From the NCBI RefSeq assembly GCF_900103275.1, contig NZ_FNGP01000002.1, forward strand, positions 124,001 through 188,000: a DNA stretch of 64,000 bases. The letters run 5' to 3'. The position numbers and the translations under genes are program-made. The DNA comes from Tessaracoccus oleiagri (GTDB taxonomy: Bacteria; Actinomycetota; Actinomycetes; Propionibacteriales; Propionibacteriaceae). Position 1 is the first letter of the stretch. Each line of letters begins with the position of its first letter. Shown here in pieces: positions 34,450 to 44,057 of the stretch. Under the pieces are notes generated by a model. It made no database searches. It was not told the origin of the DNA and was given only the letters and a program-made list of their open reading frames with translations.

Positions 34450-35600
34450 GCCACCGCCTCCGGGTCCAGTGTCTGCGAGGCGCGGCTCAGGGCCCGCGCG
34501 TGGACGAGCGCGACGATACCTCCGATCCGCGCGCCCAGTGCCGTGTCGCCCATCCCCGCCAGCCAGAACCAGACGGCCGCCAGCTCGCGCTCGGCGCCGT
34601 CCGGGTACTGCGACATGACCCGGCCGAGCCCGAAGCGACGCAGCCCCTCCACCGCCTCCCGGCCCAGCTGGACCCCGACGAGGCACCCCACGTCGACCAG
34701 CCCCCGGCTGAGCAGCGCGATCCGGGTCGGCACGTCGGCGCCCTCCACCAGCCGCGCGGCGGCCGAGCGGGCCTCGTCGAACGTGGGCAGCCCGTAGTCG
34801 ACGGCGCGGGCGGCGGCGAGCGTGCCCCACAGGGTCGGCGTCTCGAGTGCGGCGGCGAGGCGGACGTCGAGCTCGTCCACGTCGACGTCGCGGGGCAGCA
34901 GCGTCGTCAGGTAGCTCCAGAGGTCGTCGGGTGCCCCGGCCCGGGCGGCCTCGACGAGCTCGAGCCAGTCGAGGAACCAGCCCACCTCCAGCTGCGTGAT
35001 CCCCGTCGGGCCGCCGACCTGCGCCGTGTGCAAGCCGGGTTCGCCGACCAGCAGGAAGCCCGCGTCGGTCTCCACCGCGTCGACCCCGGTCACCACGCCG
35101 TCGGGGAGCGCCAGTTCGATCTCCTCGCCGAGCGGGACATGCCGGCGCGGCGGGAGCCAGCGGGGCTCCATCGGGGCGTCCAGGAGATCGCCCTCGAAGC
35201 GCTCGAACACCCAGACGCTCGACAGCGGGTGCCCGGGCGCGACGACGAGCGGCTCGGCGAACAGTCCCATCGAGTCGGCGGAGCCCGACGCGTAGCCGCG
35301 CTTCTGCTGCGCGATGACGGGCCCCCGGCCGGTCAGGGCGACGATCTCCCCCGACGCGCCCCCGAGCCACGGGATGAGGGGGTGGTCGGACTCGATGTGC
35401 AGCCGCGGGGCCGGGGCGCTGGCGATCCCCGCGGCGGGGAGGACGTCGACCTCGAGCCGGCCGCGCTCGGCGTCGCGCCATCGCACCACCAGTTGGAGCC
35501 CGGAGGCGTGGGACCATCGCAGCGCGTCCTCGTCGTCGACGCGCCGCCACTCCCCCGGCACGTCGAGCCGGAGCACGAGGCCGTGGTAGGTGAAGATCAA
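34428..35600 (-). CDS. Unknown protein in the GH65 operon
   Basis: A 390-residue protein without a family I recognise. The N-terminal half is strand-rich (VLRLDVPGEW, LQLVVRW) and could be a beta-sandwich. The C-terminal half is helical and Ala/Leu-rich. No signal peptide, membrane helix or catalytic motif is apparent. The best start is a TTG at 35600 overlapping the GH65 stop (TTGA), although GGAG lies too close for a normal site. It is enclosed by GH65 upstream and an esterase downstream, so a role in carbohydrate use is likely by context only. Confidence 0.6.
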   Translation of the reverse strand: MIFTYHGLVLRLDVPGEWRRVDDEDALRWSHASGLQLVVRWRDAERGRLEVDVLPAAGIASAPAPRLHIESDHPLIPWLGGASGEIVALTGRGPVIAQQKRGYASGSADSMGLFAEPLVVAPGHPLSSVWVFERFEGDLLDAPMEPRWLPPRRHVPLGEEIELALPDGVVTGVDAVETDAGFLLVGEPGLHTAQVGGPTGITQLEVGWFLDWLELVEAARAGAPDDLWSYLTTLLPRDVDVDELDVRLAAALETPTLWGTLAAARAVDYGLPTFDEARSAAARLVEGADVPTRIALLSRGLVDVGCLVGVQLGREAVEGLRRFGLGRVMSQYPDGAERELAAVWFWLAGMGDTALGARIGGIVALVHARALSRASQTLDPEAVAWLSLFA

Positions 35601-38080
35601 CTCTCCGTCGATTCCGGCACCACGGCCTGGATGACGCTGCCGTCGTCGCGGACCTTGCCGATCACGGGGTGGCTCCCCTCGAGCGACTTGAGCCGCGGGC
35701 CCTGGTCGGCGAGCGGGACGGCGACGCGGGCGCCCGGCGCGACGGTGAACTCCTCGCCGCGCACCGACAGGGTGACGGGTTGCCCGTCGACCACCTCGAA
35801 GGTGATGCGCTCCTTCTCGAGCCCCACCTGGAGGCGGGAGCCGCGGTATTGCAGTCGGTAGGACAAGGAGCGCCACTGTTCGGGGAGCCGCGGGTCGAAC
35901 GAGAGGTGCCCGCCGTGGTCGCGCATGCCGCCGAAGCCGTGGACGAGCGCGTTCCACACCCCGCCCGTGGAGGCGATGTGGACGCCGTCGCGGGCGTTGG
36001 CGTGGAGGTCGGCCAGGTCCACGTACAGGCCGGTGAGGAAGTAGTTCATGGCCATGTCCTGGTACCCGACCTCTGCCGCGATCAGCGACTGCACCACGCT
36101 GGAGAGGGTGGAGTCGCCGGTCGTGATCGGGTCGTAGTACTCGAAGTCGGCGCGCTTCTCCTGCGCGCTGAACTGGTCGCCCTGCAGGAAGAGGGCGAGC
36201 ACGACGTCAGCCTGCTTCAGCACCTGGAAGCGGTAGATCACGAGCGGGTGGTAGTGCAGCAGGAGGGGCCGCTTGTTGTCCGGGGTGTGCTCGACGTCCC
36301 ACAACTCCGACTGCAGGAACTTCTCGTCCTGCGGGTGGATGCCGAGGGTCTCGTCGTAGAGCACCAGCATGCCCTCGGCGCAGCGCTCCCACTCCACGAT
36401 CTCCTCCTCGCGGAGGTTGAGCGTCTCCTCGAGTCGGGCGTAGGCGTCGGGGTCGTCGCGCCGGATGTCGCGCATCAGGGCGGCGGCGTTGCGGAGGTTG
36501 GCGCGCGCCATCACGTTGGTGAACATGTTGTTGTTCACCACGGCGGTGTACTCGTCCGGGCCGGTGACGCCGTGGATGTGGAACTCGTCACGGCCGGAAG
36601 CGCCGCGGCGCCAGAAGCCGAGGTCGGCCCACATGCGAGCGGTCTCGACCATGACCGCCGCCCCGTCGCGGTGGAGGAACTGCGTGTCGCCGGTGGCCCA
36701 GCCGTACTTCGTGACCGCGAACGCGACGTCCGCGTCGATGTGGAACTGGGCGGTGCCGGCGGCGTAGTAGGCGGACGCCTCCTCGCCGTTGATCGTGCGC
36801 CAAGGGAACAGCGCTCCCTTCATCGACAGCACCGCCGCCCGCTCCCGGGCCTGCGGGAGGAGGTTCACGCGGTAGCGGAGGACGTTCCGGGCCACGTTGG
36901 GCATCGTGTAGATGAGGAACGGGACGAGGTAGATCTCGGTGTCCCAGAAGTAGTGGCCCTCGTAGCCGGAGCCTGAGACGCCCTTGGCGGCGACGCCGAG
37001 CTGGTCGCTTCGCGCGGCGTTCTGCGCCAACTGGAAGAGGCACCAGCGCACCGCCTGCTGGATCGCCGGCTGGCCCTCGATGACCACGTCCGCATTTTCC
37101 CAGTAGTCGTCGAGCCATTCGCGCTGGAGGCGCTGGAAGTGCTCGAAGCCCAAGTCGCGGACGCGGTCGAGGTTGCGGCGGCACCGGTCGATGAGCTCCC
37201 TCGCCGGCACGCTGCGGGACACGTGGTAGGCGACCGCCTTGCGCAGGCGGATCGGCTTGCCGGGCTCGGCCTCGACGGTGAAGACCGCCTTGCCGCGGTC
37301 GGGTTCCGTGGAGGAGGCGACACCGTACGTGTTCTCGGTCTCGAAGTAGTGGTCCACCGCCACGCCGATGGTCATTCCGGAGTTCGCGGCCCGGAACCCT
37401 AGCGCCATCCGGTTGCCGGACGCCGTGTTGAACTGTGGCTCGAGGACCCGCCACGCGAACCCGTTGGCACGCCTCGGGTCGAAGCCGGCAGGGTTGTCGT
37501 CGGGCGTGCGGTACTCGGAACCGCCGTCCTGCCGGTTGACGATCTGGGAGCTGATCACGACGGGCGCGTTGCCGTCGAGCAGTTCGATCTCCAGCTCGTA
37601 GAGGGCGATCGACCGGTCGGTGAAGGAGACCATCCGCGTGGTGTCGATGCGGACCCGCTTGCCGGCCGGCGTGCGCCAGACGAGGCTGCGGGTCAGGCGG
37701 CCCTGCCGCATGTCCAGGGCGCGTTCGTAGCGTTCGAGGTCGGCCACCGAGAGGGTGAGCGGCTCGGAGTCGACGTAGATCTTCATCAGCTTCGTGTCGG
37801 GGACGTTGATGATGGTCTGCCCGGTCTGCGCGAAGCCGAACGCCTCCTCGGCGTGCTGGATGCGCCAGGTCTCGTGGAAGCCGTTGATGAAGGTGCCGTG
37901 GGCGTAGCAGTCGCGCCCCTCCTCCGGGTTTCCGCGCATGCCGAGGAACCCGTTGCCGACCGTGAACAGGGTCTCGGTGGTGCCGAGGTCCCTGTGGCTG
38001 TACTCGGTCTCGACTAATCGCCAGTCCTCGATCGGGAAGCGGGAGCGGTTGAGTGGGTCGGCGCTCACCTCACGGATCAC
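35597..38080 (-). CDS. Glycoside hydrolase family 65 protein (disaccharide phosphorylase)
   Basis: An 827-residue GH65 enzyme of normal length. The N-terminal beta-sandwich begins EYSHRDLGTTETLFTVGNGFLGMRG. The (alpha/alpha)6 barrel carries GYEGHYFWDTEIY and the general-acid region HGVTGPDEYT, and a C-terminal jelly-roll follows. Family members phosphorolyse maltose, trehalose, kojibiose or nigerose to beta-glucose-1-phosphate and a second sugar; the specificity here is not determined. The GTG start overlaps the beta-phosphoglucomutase stop, which fits because that enzyme uses the beta-glucose-1-phosphate product. Confidence 0.93.
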   Translation of the reverse strand: MIREVSADPLNRSRFPIEDWRLVETEYSHRDLGTTETLFTVGNGFLGMRGNPEEGRDCYAHGTFINGFHETWRIQHAEEAFGFAQTGQTIINVPDTKLMKIYVDSEPLTLSVADLERYERALDMRQGRLTRSLVWRTPAGKRVRIDTTRMVSFTDRSIALYELEIELLDGNAPVVISSQIVNRQDGGSEYRTPDDNPAGFDPRRANGFAWRVLEPQFNTASGNRMALGFRAANSGMTIGVAVDHYFETENTYGVASSTEPDRGKAVFTVEAEPGKPIRLRKAVAYHVSRSVPARELIDRCRRNLDRVRDLGFEHFQRLQREWLDDYWENADVVIEGQPAIQQAVRWCLFQLAQNAARSDQLGVAAKGVSGSGYEGHYFWDTEIYLVPFLIYTMPNVARNVLRYRVNLLPQARERAAVLSMKGALFPWRTINGEEASAYYAAGTAQFHIDADVAFAVTKYGWATGDTQFLHRDGAAVMVETARMWADLGFWRRGASGRDEFHIHGVTGPDEYTAVVNNNMFTNVMARANLRNAAALMRDIRRDDPDAYARLEETLNLREEEIVEWERCAEGMLVLYDETLGIHPQDEKFLQSELWDVEHTPDNKRPLLLHYHPLVIYRFQVLKQADVVLALFLQGDQFSAQEKRADFEYYDPITTGDSTLSSVVQSLIAAEVGYQDMAMNYFLTGLYVDLADLHANARDGVHIASTGGVWNALVHGFGGMRDHGGHLSFDPRLPEQWRSLSYRLQYRGSRLQVGLEKERITFEVVDGQPVTLSVRGEEFTVAPGARVAVPLADQGPRLKSLEGSHPVIGKVRDDGSVIQAVVPESTES

Positions 38081-38781
38081 AGGAGCTCCTCCAAGTCCTG
38101 GACGACGAGGTCCGCGCCTGCCTCCCGCAGCGCCGACTCACCGGCGCCCCGGTCGACGCCGACCACGAGGCCGAACTCGCCCGCCGCCCCGGCCTGGACC
38201 CCGGAAATCGCGTCCTCCAGCACGACGCAGCGCGAGGCCGGGGCGTCGAGCAGCCCAGCGGCGCGCAGGAAGGTGTCGGGCTCGGGCTTGCCGAGCAACT
38301 GCTCCTCGGCCGAGCGCAGCCCGTCGACGACGACCGGGAAGTACTGGTCGAGGCGCGCCGCCTTCAGCACCGTGGCTGCGTTCTTCGAGCTCGACACGAC
38401 GGCCAGGCCGACGCCCGCAGCGGCGAGCTTCTCGATGAGCCGCGCCGAACCTGGATAGGGCTGCACGCCGTCGCGGGTGAGGATCTCGTTGAAGCGGGCG
38501 TTCTTGGCGTTGCCGAGCCCGCAGACCGTCGGCTCAACGGGGTCGTCGGAGGGCAGACCCTCGGGGAGGCTGATGCCACGCGCCTGTAGGAAGTCGCGGA
38601 CCCCGTCGTAGCGGGGCTTCCCGTCGACGTACTGGTAGTAGTCGTCGTCGGTGTAGCGCGGCTGGTCCGGGGGCAGGAAGGCGTTGAACATCTCGCTCCA
38701 CGCGCGCATGTGCACCTCCGCGGTGGGCGTGATGACCCCGTCGAGGTCGAAGAGGGCAGCTGAGTAGGCGCTCCAATCCAT
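38077..38781 (-). CDS. Beta-phosphoglucomutase (HAD superfamily)
   Basis: A 234-residue HAD phosphatase-fold enzyme that converts beta-glucose-1-phosphate to glucose-6-phosphate. HAD motif I is LFDLDGVIT, motif II VVSSSKN, the motif III lysine lies in LGKPEPDTF, and motif IV is VLEDAISGVQAG. It overlaps the GH65 gene by 4 bp (GTGA), the textbook pairing for inverting phosphorylases. A 48-bp gap separates it from the GH105 fusion upstream. Confidence 0.92.
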   Translation of the reverse strand: MDWSAYSAALFDLDGVITPTAEVHMRAWSEMFNAFLPPDQPRYTDDDYYQYVDGKPRYDGVRDFLQARGISLPEGLPSDDPVEPTVCGLGNAKNARFNEILTRDGVQPYPGSARLIEKLAAAGVGLAVVSSSKNAATVLKAARLDQYFPVVVDGLRSAEEQLLGKPEPDTFLRAAGLLDAPASRCVVLEDAISGVQAGAAGEFGLVVGVDRGAGESALREAGADLVVQDLEELL

Positions 38782-38829
38782 GCGATCCAGCGTAGTGGCT
38801 GGAAAGCGCGCGGCTCAGGAGGCGGATCG

Positions 38830-41766
38830 TCAGGCCGGGCCGTCCTGTGCCTCGAGGGCGGCCAGGACGTAGGCGGCCACGCCCCAGGGATGGTCGCGCC
38901 CGGTGGGGACGAGGAGGTACCCGAGCCGCCCGAACACGGGCAGTGGGATGGTGGGACCGGAGATCTCCGGCAGGTGGACCGCACCGTCGCGCCGCTCCAC
39001 GGCCCGGGTGACCGCGTCGAGCGCGCGGAGCGCGGGCCCGCGGTACTCCTCCGGCAGGTGACCGGCGCGGACGGCGTGCGACCAGCCTGCGCTGATCAGC
39101 GCGGTGGCGGACAGCTCCCGGTAACCGCCCGGGCGCGGCCCGAGGACGGTGGGCCAGGTGCCGTCGGGCCGCTGCCGGTCGCGCAGCGCGGCGCTCGTGC
39201 GGCGCAGCAGGTCGACGATCGGCCCGCGCTCGGGATGGTCCGGGGGCAGCGCGTCGAGGATCATCGGGAGGGCCGCGACGACCCAGCCGTTGCCCCGCGC
39301 CCAGAAGGACCGCGGATGGGGGCGCCCGGCCCGCGCCCAGTAGGAGTGGTGCCAGAGGTCGGTGCCCGGGTCGAGCATCCTCCGTGCGTACTGTGCGGGC
39401 TGCCGTGCGGCGGTGTCGACGAGGCGGCGGTCCCCCGTCGCGGCCCCGTGGAGCGCGGGGAACACGCTGAACATCATCAGCGAGTCCACCCACACCGACC
39501 GCGGGTAGAGCCGGTTCCAGGCCGAGCGTCCCAGGTGGTTGACGGCGTCGTCGACCACCCTCGGCGCGGTGCGGATGTAGTCGACGGCCCGCTCGGTGAG
39601 TGGGGCGAACTCGTCGTACCCCCGCTGCTGCAGCGCGAACGTCACGAGTGCAGGCGCGACATGGTCCGAGTAGTCGATGCGTGGCGGGTGCGCCAGGTGG
39701 TGCCGCGCGTACCGGAGCAGGTGTTCGCGGTACCTCGGCTCCCCCAGTTGCTCGTCGAGGCGGCCCAGCGCGTAGCCGAAGAGCGCCGGCCCCCACATCC
39801 AGGGAGCCACCTCCCTCTGGCGGGCGACGAGGGAGTCGCACAGTTCCACCGCCGTGCGGAGCGCACGTTCGGCGACGTCGCTCCCCCGCTCGGCGCTTGC
39901 CCGCGTCGCGGCGTCAGTGCCGCGCGGCGACGCCTCCCAGGTGTGTCCGCCGCAGGTGACCTCGATGCGGTCGGGGAAGCGCGGCGCCGCCCCCCAGGGG
40001 GAGTCGAGACGCGGATGATGGGCGGGCACGGGCACGCTGTCCGCACGGAGCCCTGACCGGTCGAGCCGGTGGCGGCCCACGACGAGGTGGCCGCGCCGCC
40101 CGCGGTCGAGCGCCACGACCGTCGCCGCGAGGTCGGCGCAGAAGCGGTCGAAGTCGCCGTCCAGGTGTGCGTCACCCACCTTCACCGTCCAGCCGGTCAC
40201 CGAGCCGGGCGCGACCAGTTCGTCCGGGGAGGAGCCCTCGACCAACGACACGGTGGAGATCACGCCGACGTACCCGTCGCCGCAGCGGGCCGCGAGCCAG
40301 TCCCCTCCCCCTGCGTGACGGCCGCGCCGGGACTCGTCGAACCGCGTCGTGGGCCAGTACAGGTGCGTGTGGCGCTGCCGCCGGCGCTCGAGGAAACCGC
40401 CACGCACCCGCAGGTCCCACAGCGCGAGCAGGACACGGCCGTCCTGGCCCAGGTACGGGTTGATGCCGTTGCCCACCCAACGCGACGGGGAGACGTTGCG
40501 GGCGGCGTCGTCGAACATCGGTACGCCGGGGTGCGTCGCGAAGACCGGCACCGGGCCCGGCAGCGTCGCCTGCCACAGGTGCTGCTGGTCGCCGAAGCCG
40601 CCCGGCTGGTGGCGCTGGGCGCTCGACAGCTGCACGTGCGGGGTGCGCCAGGTGGTGACGTCGGCGCGCTGGATCGCGACTCCCTGCGTCGCGGGGTTCA
40701 GGAGCCTGACCAGTGCGGGTAGCAGCGGCGCCGGCACGCGGGAGAAGGATCCGAGCGGGGCGAGGAACCGGTTGTCCCGCAGGCGCCAGCGGCGCAGGAG
40801 GTCCATCGTGACGCGGATGGACTCCGGCGTGGTGAACGCCTCCATCAGCCAGAAGAAGAGCCCCGGCCGCTCCGACGTGGCGCTCCCCAGCCGCTGGGCT
40901 ACCTCGCCGACGTCGAGGCCGAAGCTCTGCCGCACCGTCTCCCCCGCGGCGGAGGGCCTGGAGTTCGCCACGGCGACGATGGCGGCGGGGGTCTCGTAGG
41001 AGCTGGTCAGGAACAGCCCTGCCAGGCGTTCGAGTGGGCGCGACCCTGCGCGCCCGAAGGCGTGGTCGGCGATGGGAGTGATCTCGGCCGACTCCGGCCA
41101 CAGCTTCTGTTGCTCGTACGCCCGCCCGGCCGAGGCCGCGAGGACGCCGTCGAAGCGGTGCAGGGCGACGTCGAGCAGCAGCAGGTCGAGCGTGGTCCGC
41201 GCCGCCTCGGTCAGGGCGGGATCCCGGCACAGGTCCACCATGAGGGCGAGCGCCGCCGCGTCCTCCTCGTAGTAGGTGGGCGAGAGCCACTCGGTGTACC
41301 CGAAACGGAGGCGGTCGGCGTACCAGTCGGCCAGGCGTGCTCCCGCCCGGGCCATCCGGTCGCGCCCCGTCAACCGCCGGCCCCCGGGCCCCGGGTTGGT
41401 GAACACGTCGTCGGGGTAGCGCTGTCCGGCGAGGTACTCGGCCGTCGCGAACACCACCTGGTGGTTCTCGGACCAGAAGCACATCGAGTCGGACCCCGCC
41501 TCGTCCATCCAGTAGCGGAAGCCGAGCAGGGTCGAGCGGATGCGCTCTCGGAGCCCGCCGCTGACGTGCGGGTTGTCGGCGTGCGCGACGCGCAACAGCG
41601 TCAGGACGCGGAAGTCGGCGCAGTCCAGCCGGGCGTCGACGAAGTCGCAGAGCCGCTCCACCGCGCGCTCGTCGACGGATTCACCCGCGAGGAGGCGGTC
41701 GAGGTCGGCGAGCCCGGGCGGCCCACCGACGAGGGGGCCGTCGAGGGCGGGTGCGGGGTGCCTCAT
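38830..41766 (-). CDS. Large fusion protein with C-terminal GH88/GH105-like domain
   Basis: A 978-residue protein. The C-terminal third (about residues 640-978) is an (alpha/alpha)6 barrel of the GH88/GH105 type, with WARGNGWVVAALPMIL and the repeated G-Y/W-A helices of unsaturated rhamnogalacturonyl/glucuronyl hydrolases. The N-terminal two-thirds has Trp- and Tyr-rich segments (SMCFWSENHQVVFATAEYLAG, YTEWLSPTYYEED) that also suggest a helical barrel, perhaps a second carbohydrate-active domain I cannot name. No signal peptide is present. The ATG overlaps the transporter stop (ATGA). Confidence 0.75.
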   Translation of the reverse strand: MRHPAPALDGPLVGGPPGLADLDRLLAGESVDERAVERLCDFVDARLDCADFRVLTLLRVAHADNPHVSGGLRERIRSTLLGFRYWMDEAGSDSMCFWSENHQVVFATAEYLAGQRYPDDVFTNPGPGGRRLTGRDRMARAGARLADWYADRLRFGYTEWLSPTYYEEDAAALALMVDLCRDPALTEAARTTLDLLLLDVALHRFDGVLAASAGRAYEQQKLWPESAEITPIADHAFGRAGSRPLERLAGLFLTSSYETPAAIVAVANSRPSAAGETVRQSFGLDVGEVAQRLGSATSERPGLFFWLMEAFTTPESIRVTMDLLRRWRLRDNRFLAPLGSFSRVPAPLLPALVRLLNPATQGVAIQRADVTTWRTPHVQLSSAQRHQPGGFGDQQHLWQATLPGPVPVFATHPGVPMFDDAARNVSPSRWVGNGINPYLGQDGRVLLALWDLRVRGGFLERRRQRHTHLYWPTTRFDESRRGRHAGGGDWLAARCGDGYVGVISTVSLVEGSSPDELVAPGSVTGWTVKVGDAHLDGDFDRFCADLAATVVALDRGRRGHLVVGRHRLDRSGLRADSVPVPAHHPRLDSPWGAAPRFPDRIEVTCGGHTWEASPRGTDAATRASAERGSDVAERALRTAVELCDSLVARQREVAPWMWGPALFGYALGRLDEQLGEPRYREHLLRYARHHLAHPPRIDYSDHVAPALVTFALQQRGYDEFAPLTERAVDYIRTAPRVVDDAVNHLGRSAWNRLYPRSVWVDSLMMFSVFPALHGAATGDRRLVDTAARQPAQYARRMLDPGTDLWHHSYWARAGRPHPRSFWARGNGWVVAALPMILDALPPDHPERGPIVDLLRRTSAALRDRQRPDGTWPTVLGPRPGGYRELSATALISAGWSHAVRAGHLPEEYRGPALRALDAVTRAVERRDGAVHLPEISGPTIPLPVFGRLGYLLVPTGRDHPWGVAAYVLAALEAQDGPA

Positions 41767-43175
41767 GGAGCGACCAACCCGTCGGCCCGGCGACGGGCGA
41801 GCTCGGCCTGCTGCTGGAGGCAGACGGCGCGGGTCAGCGGGTAGCGCCTGGCGATGAGCCAGCCCGCACTCAGCAGCGCGATGATGCCGACGAGCATGAA
41901 CAGGCGGAGGCCCCAGACCGCACCCGCCGGTTGCGTCGGCACCTCGCTGCCGACGGGGGCGACGTAGCCGCTCACCTGCAGCACGAGGCCCAAGATCTGC
42001 AGGACGATCGCCGCGGCGATGCCGCGGCTGAAGGTCATGAGGCCCGAGTACGAGCCGGCATTGCGCCGGCCGGTCTCCAGCTCGGCAGCGTCCAGCACGT
42101 CGGGGAACATCACCCAGCTCATCAGCTGGGCGCCGGCCATGCCCGCCGCGAGCACGAACGCCAGCACGTAGACCAGCGGCACGGGCCCGTCGGAGGGGAA
42201 CAGCGCCACTCCAGCCGCGCCCAGCAGCGCGAGCGGGATCAGCGTCGCGTACACCTTGTGCTTCGACGTGAAGCCCACCAGCCAGGTGACGATCGGGAAC
42301 GCGATCACGTTGATCGCGATGAAGATGCCGAGGAAGACCTGCGAGTTCGCGCCGGGCACGACGTAGAGGGCGTAGTAGAGCACCGTCGCGGAGACGATGT
42401 CCATGGCCAGCGAGTGGCACAGGTACATCCCGAGGAGCCGCCGGAAGGGTCGGGTGCGCAGCGGTGCGATGAACGCCCGCGGCCGGAACGGCTCGTGCCC
42501 GGCCGGCTGGGGCGTGCGCTCCCGGCAGAACAGCGCGACGCCCAGCATGCACAGCGTGAACACCGAGCCGAAGCCGAGCACGATGCCGCCGTAGAACTCG
42601 CCCAGCTCGATCGCGTCCGCCCGGTAGAGGTCGAACAGCCGGGCGGCGAGCAGCGTGACGGTGGCGGAGGAGACCGTCGAGAAGAGCAGCCGGGTGGTGT
42701 TGACCTTGTTGCGCTGGTCGTAGTCGGTGGTGATCTCCGTCGACATCGACGCGTACGGGACCGCCATCACGGTCTGGACGGTGTTGTAGACGATGTAGCT
42801 CGCCATCGCCCACAGCATCTTGCCGATCTGGGAGTCGAAGGGTGCGACGGGCAGCCAGAGCAGCGCCATCACCGGCAAGAGCGCCACCGCCCCGGCGAGG
42901 ATGAACGGGCGACGCCTTCCCCACCGCGTGCGGACGCGGTCGGAGATGGCCCCCATCAGCGGGTCGTTGACCGCGTCCCACAGTTTCGCGACGAGCACCG
43001 CGGTGCCGGCCAGCCCGGGCGCGAGCCCGATGATGTCCGTGAGGAAGATGAGGTAGAGGACCGCGATGAGCGACGATGCTCCCCCGGCGAAGACGTCCCC
43101 GGCCGCGAACGTCAGGCGTTCACGCACGGTGATCTCGGATGGGCGCTGGCTGCGGACGGTGGCGGCGTTGCTCAC
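41763..43175 (-). CDS. GPH-family sugar:cation symporter
   Basis: A 470-residue, 12-helix transporter of the glycoside-pentoside-hexuronide group (MelB-like). Typical features are the KLWDAVNDPLMGAISDRVRTRWGRRRPFI loop region and VQTVMAVPYASMSTEITTDY. It imports oligosaccharides or uronides with a cation. It is the first gene of the seven-gene run leading through the GH105 fusion, beta-phosphoglucomutase and GH65. The GTG start lacks a clear ribosome-binding site. No regulator gene is adjacent. Confidence 0.9.
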   Translation of the reverse strand: MSNAATVRSQRPSEITVRERLTFAAGDVFAGGASSLIAVLYLIFLTDIIGLAPGLAGTAVLVAKLWDAVNDPLMGAISDRVRTRWGRRRPFILAGAVALLPVMALLWLPVAPFDSQIGKMLWAMASYIVYNTVQTVMAVPYASMSTEITTDYDQRNKVNTTRLLFSTVSSATVTLLAARLFDLYRADAIELGEFYGGIVLGFGSVFTLCMLGVALFCRERTPQPAGHEPFRPRAFIAPLRTRPFRRLLGMYLCHSLAMDIVSATVLYYALYVVPGANSQVFLGIFIAINVIAFPIVTWLVGFTSKHKVYATLIPLALLGAAGVALFPSDGPVPLVYVLAFVLAAGMAGAQLMSWVMFPDVLDAAELETGRRNAGSYSGLMTFSRGIAAAIVLQILGLVLQVSGYVAPVGSEVPTQPAGAVWGLRLFMLVGIIALLSAGWLIARRYPLTRAVCLQQQAELARRRADGLVAP

Positions 43176-43202
43176 GCGCCCAGTCTCGCATGCGGGCGCG
43201 GC

Positions 43203-44024
43203 TCAGGCGGCGTGCTTGCGCCGTTGGCAGCGCGGGCACCAGTAGAGGTTCCTGCCCTCGAGCAGCCTGGAGCGGATCTCGGTGCCGCAGACGAGGCAGG
43301 GCTGCCCCTGGCGCCGGTAGACGTACACCTCGCCGCCGTGCGGGTCGTCGCGTGCGGGACGGCCCTGCGCCTCCGGGGTGTGCTCGTCGAGGACGGTGTC
43401 GATCCGGCCCTGCCGCACCCCGTCGGCCATGAGCGCCGCGAGGTCGGCGTAGATGGTGCGCCACGTCCTGGGCGTGATCTCCCGGCCGGGCACGTCGGGG
43501 TCCAGCCGGTGACGGTAGAGGACCTCGGCGCGATAGATGTTGCCGACCCCGGCGGCGATCCGCTGGTCCATCAGGAGCGCGGCGATGGGCTTGCCCGAGC
43601 GCCGGAGCCGGTCGTAGCCGACGGCGGGGTCCATGTCGGTGCGGATCGGGTCCGGGCCGGAGGACGCGAAGACCTCCTCGCGCACGTCGGCCCCGACGAG
43701 GCGGCACCACTGCGGGCCGCGCAGGTCGGCGGCGGTCCGGCCGTCGTCGACGCGGAGGCGGACGGCCCCGCGGGGCGGCGCGGACGGGGCGAGCTGCAGC
43801 TTGCCGATGAGCCCCAGATGGATGTGGACGTAGTCCGGGCCGGGCACGTCGAACCGCAGGAACAGGTGCTTGCCGATGGCCTCGGTCGCGATGAGTTCGG
43901 ACCCGTCGAGGTGGGCCGCCTCGACGGCGAACCTGCCCTGTGGCGAGGAGATGGCGAGTTCCTCGCCCATGAAGGTGTCGCCGAGCGCACGGGCGAGACG
44001 GTGGATGACGTGACCCTCTGGCAT
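43203..44024 (-). CDS. nei1: Fpg/Nei-family DNA glycosylase/AP lyase, Nei1 type
   Basis: A 273-residue base-excision repair enzyme starting MPEGH, with Pro2 as nucleophile and Glu3. Other landmarks are IGKHLFLRF, VHIHLGLIGK, the H2TH stretch LLMDQRIAAGVGNIYRAE, and the zinc finger CLVCG...WCPRC. It lies 33 bp downstream of rpiB on the same strand, the same order as Rv2465c-Rv2464c in mycobacteria. It is the second Nei-type gene in this window and differs clearly from the one beside lhr. Confidence 0.93.
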   Translation of the reverse strand: MPEGHVIHRLARALGDTFMGEELAISSPQGRFAVEAAHLDGSELIATEAIGKHLFLRFDVPGPDYVHIHLGLIGKLQLAPSAPPRGAVRLRVDDGRTAADLRGPQWCRLVGADVREEVFASSGPDPIRTDMDPAVGYDRLRRSGKPIAALLMDQRIAAGVGNIYRAEVLYRHRLDPDVPGREITPRTWRTIYADLAALMADGVRQGRIDTVLDEHTPEAQGRPARDDPHGGEVYVYRRQGQPCLVCGTEIRSRLLEGRNLYWCPRCQRRKHAA

Positions 44025-44057
44025 GGTCAGGAACCTACCAGCGGAGCCAGGACCGGC

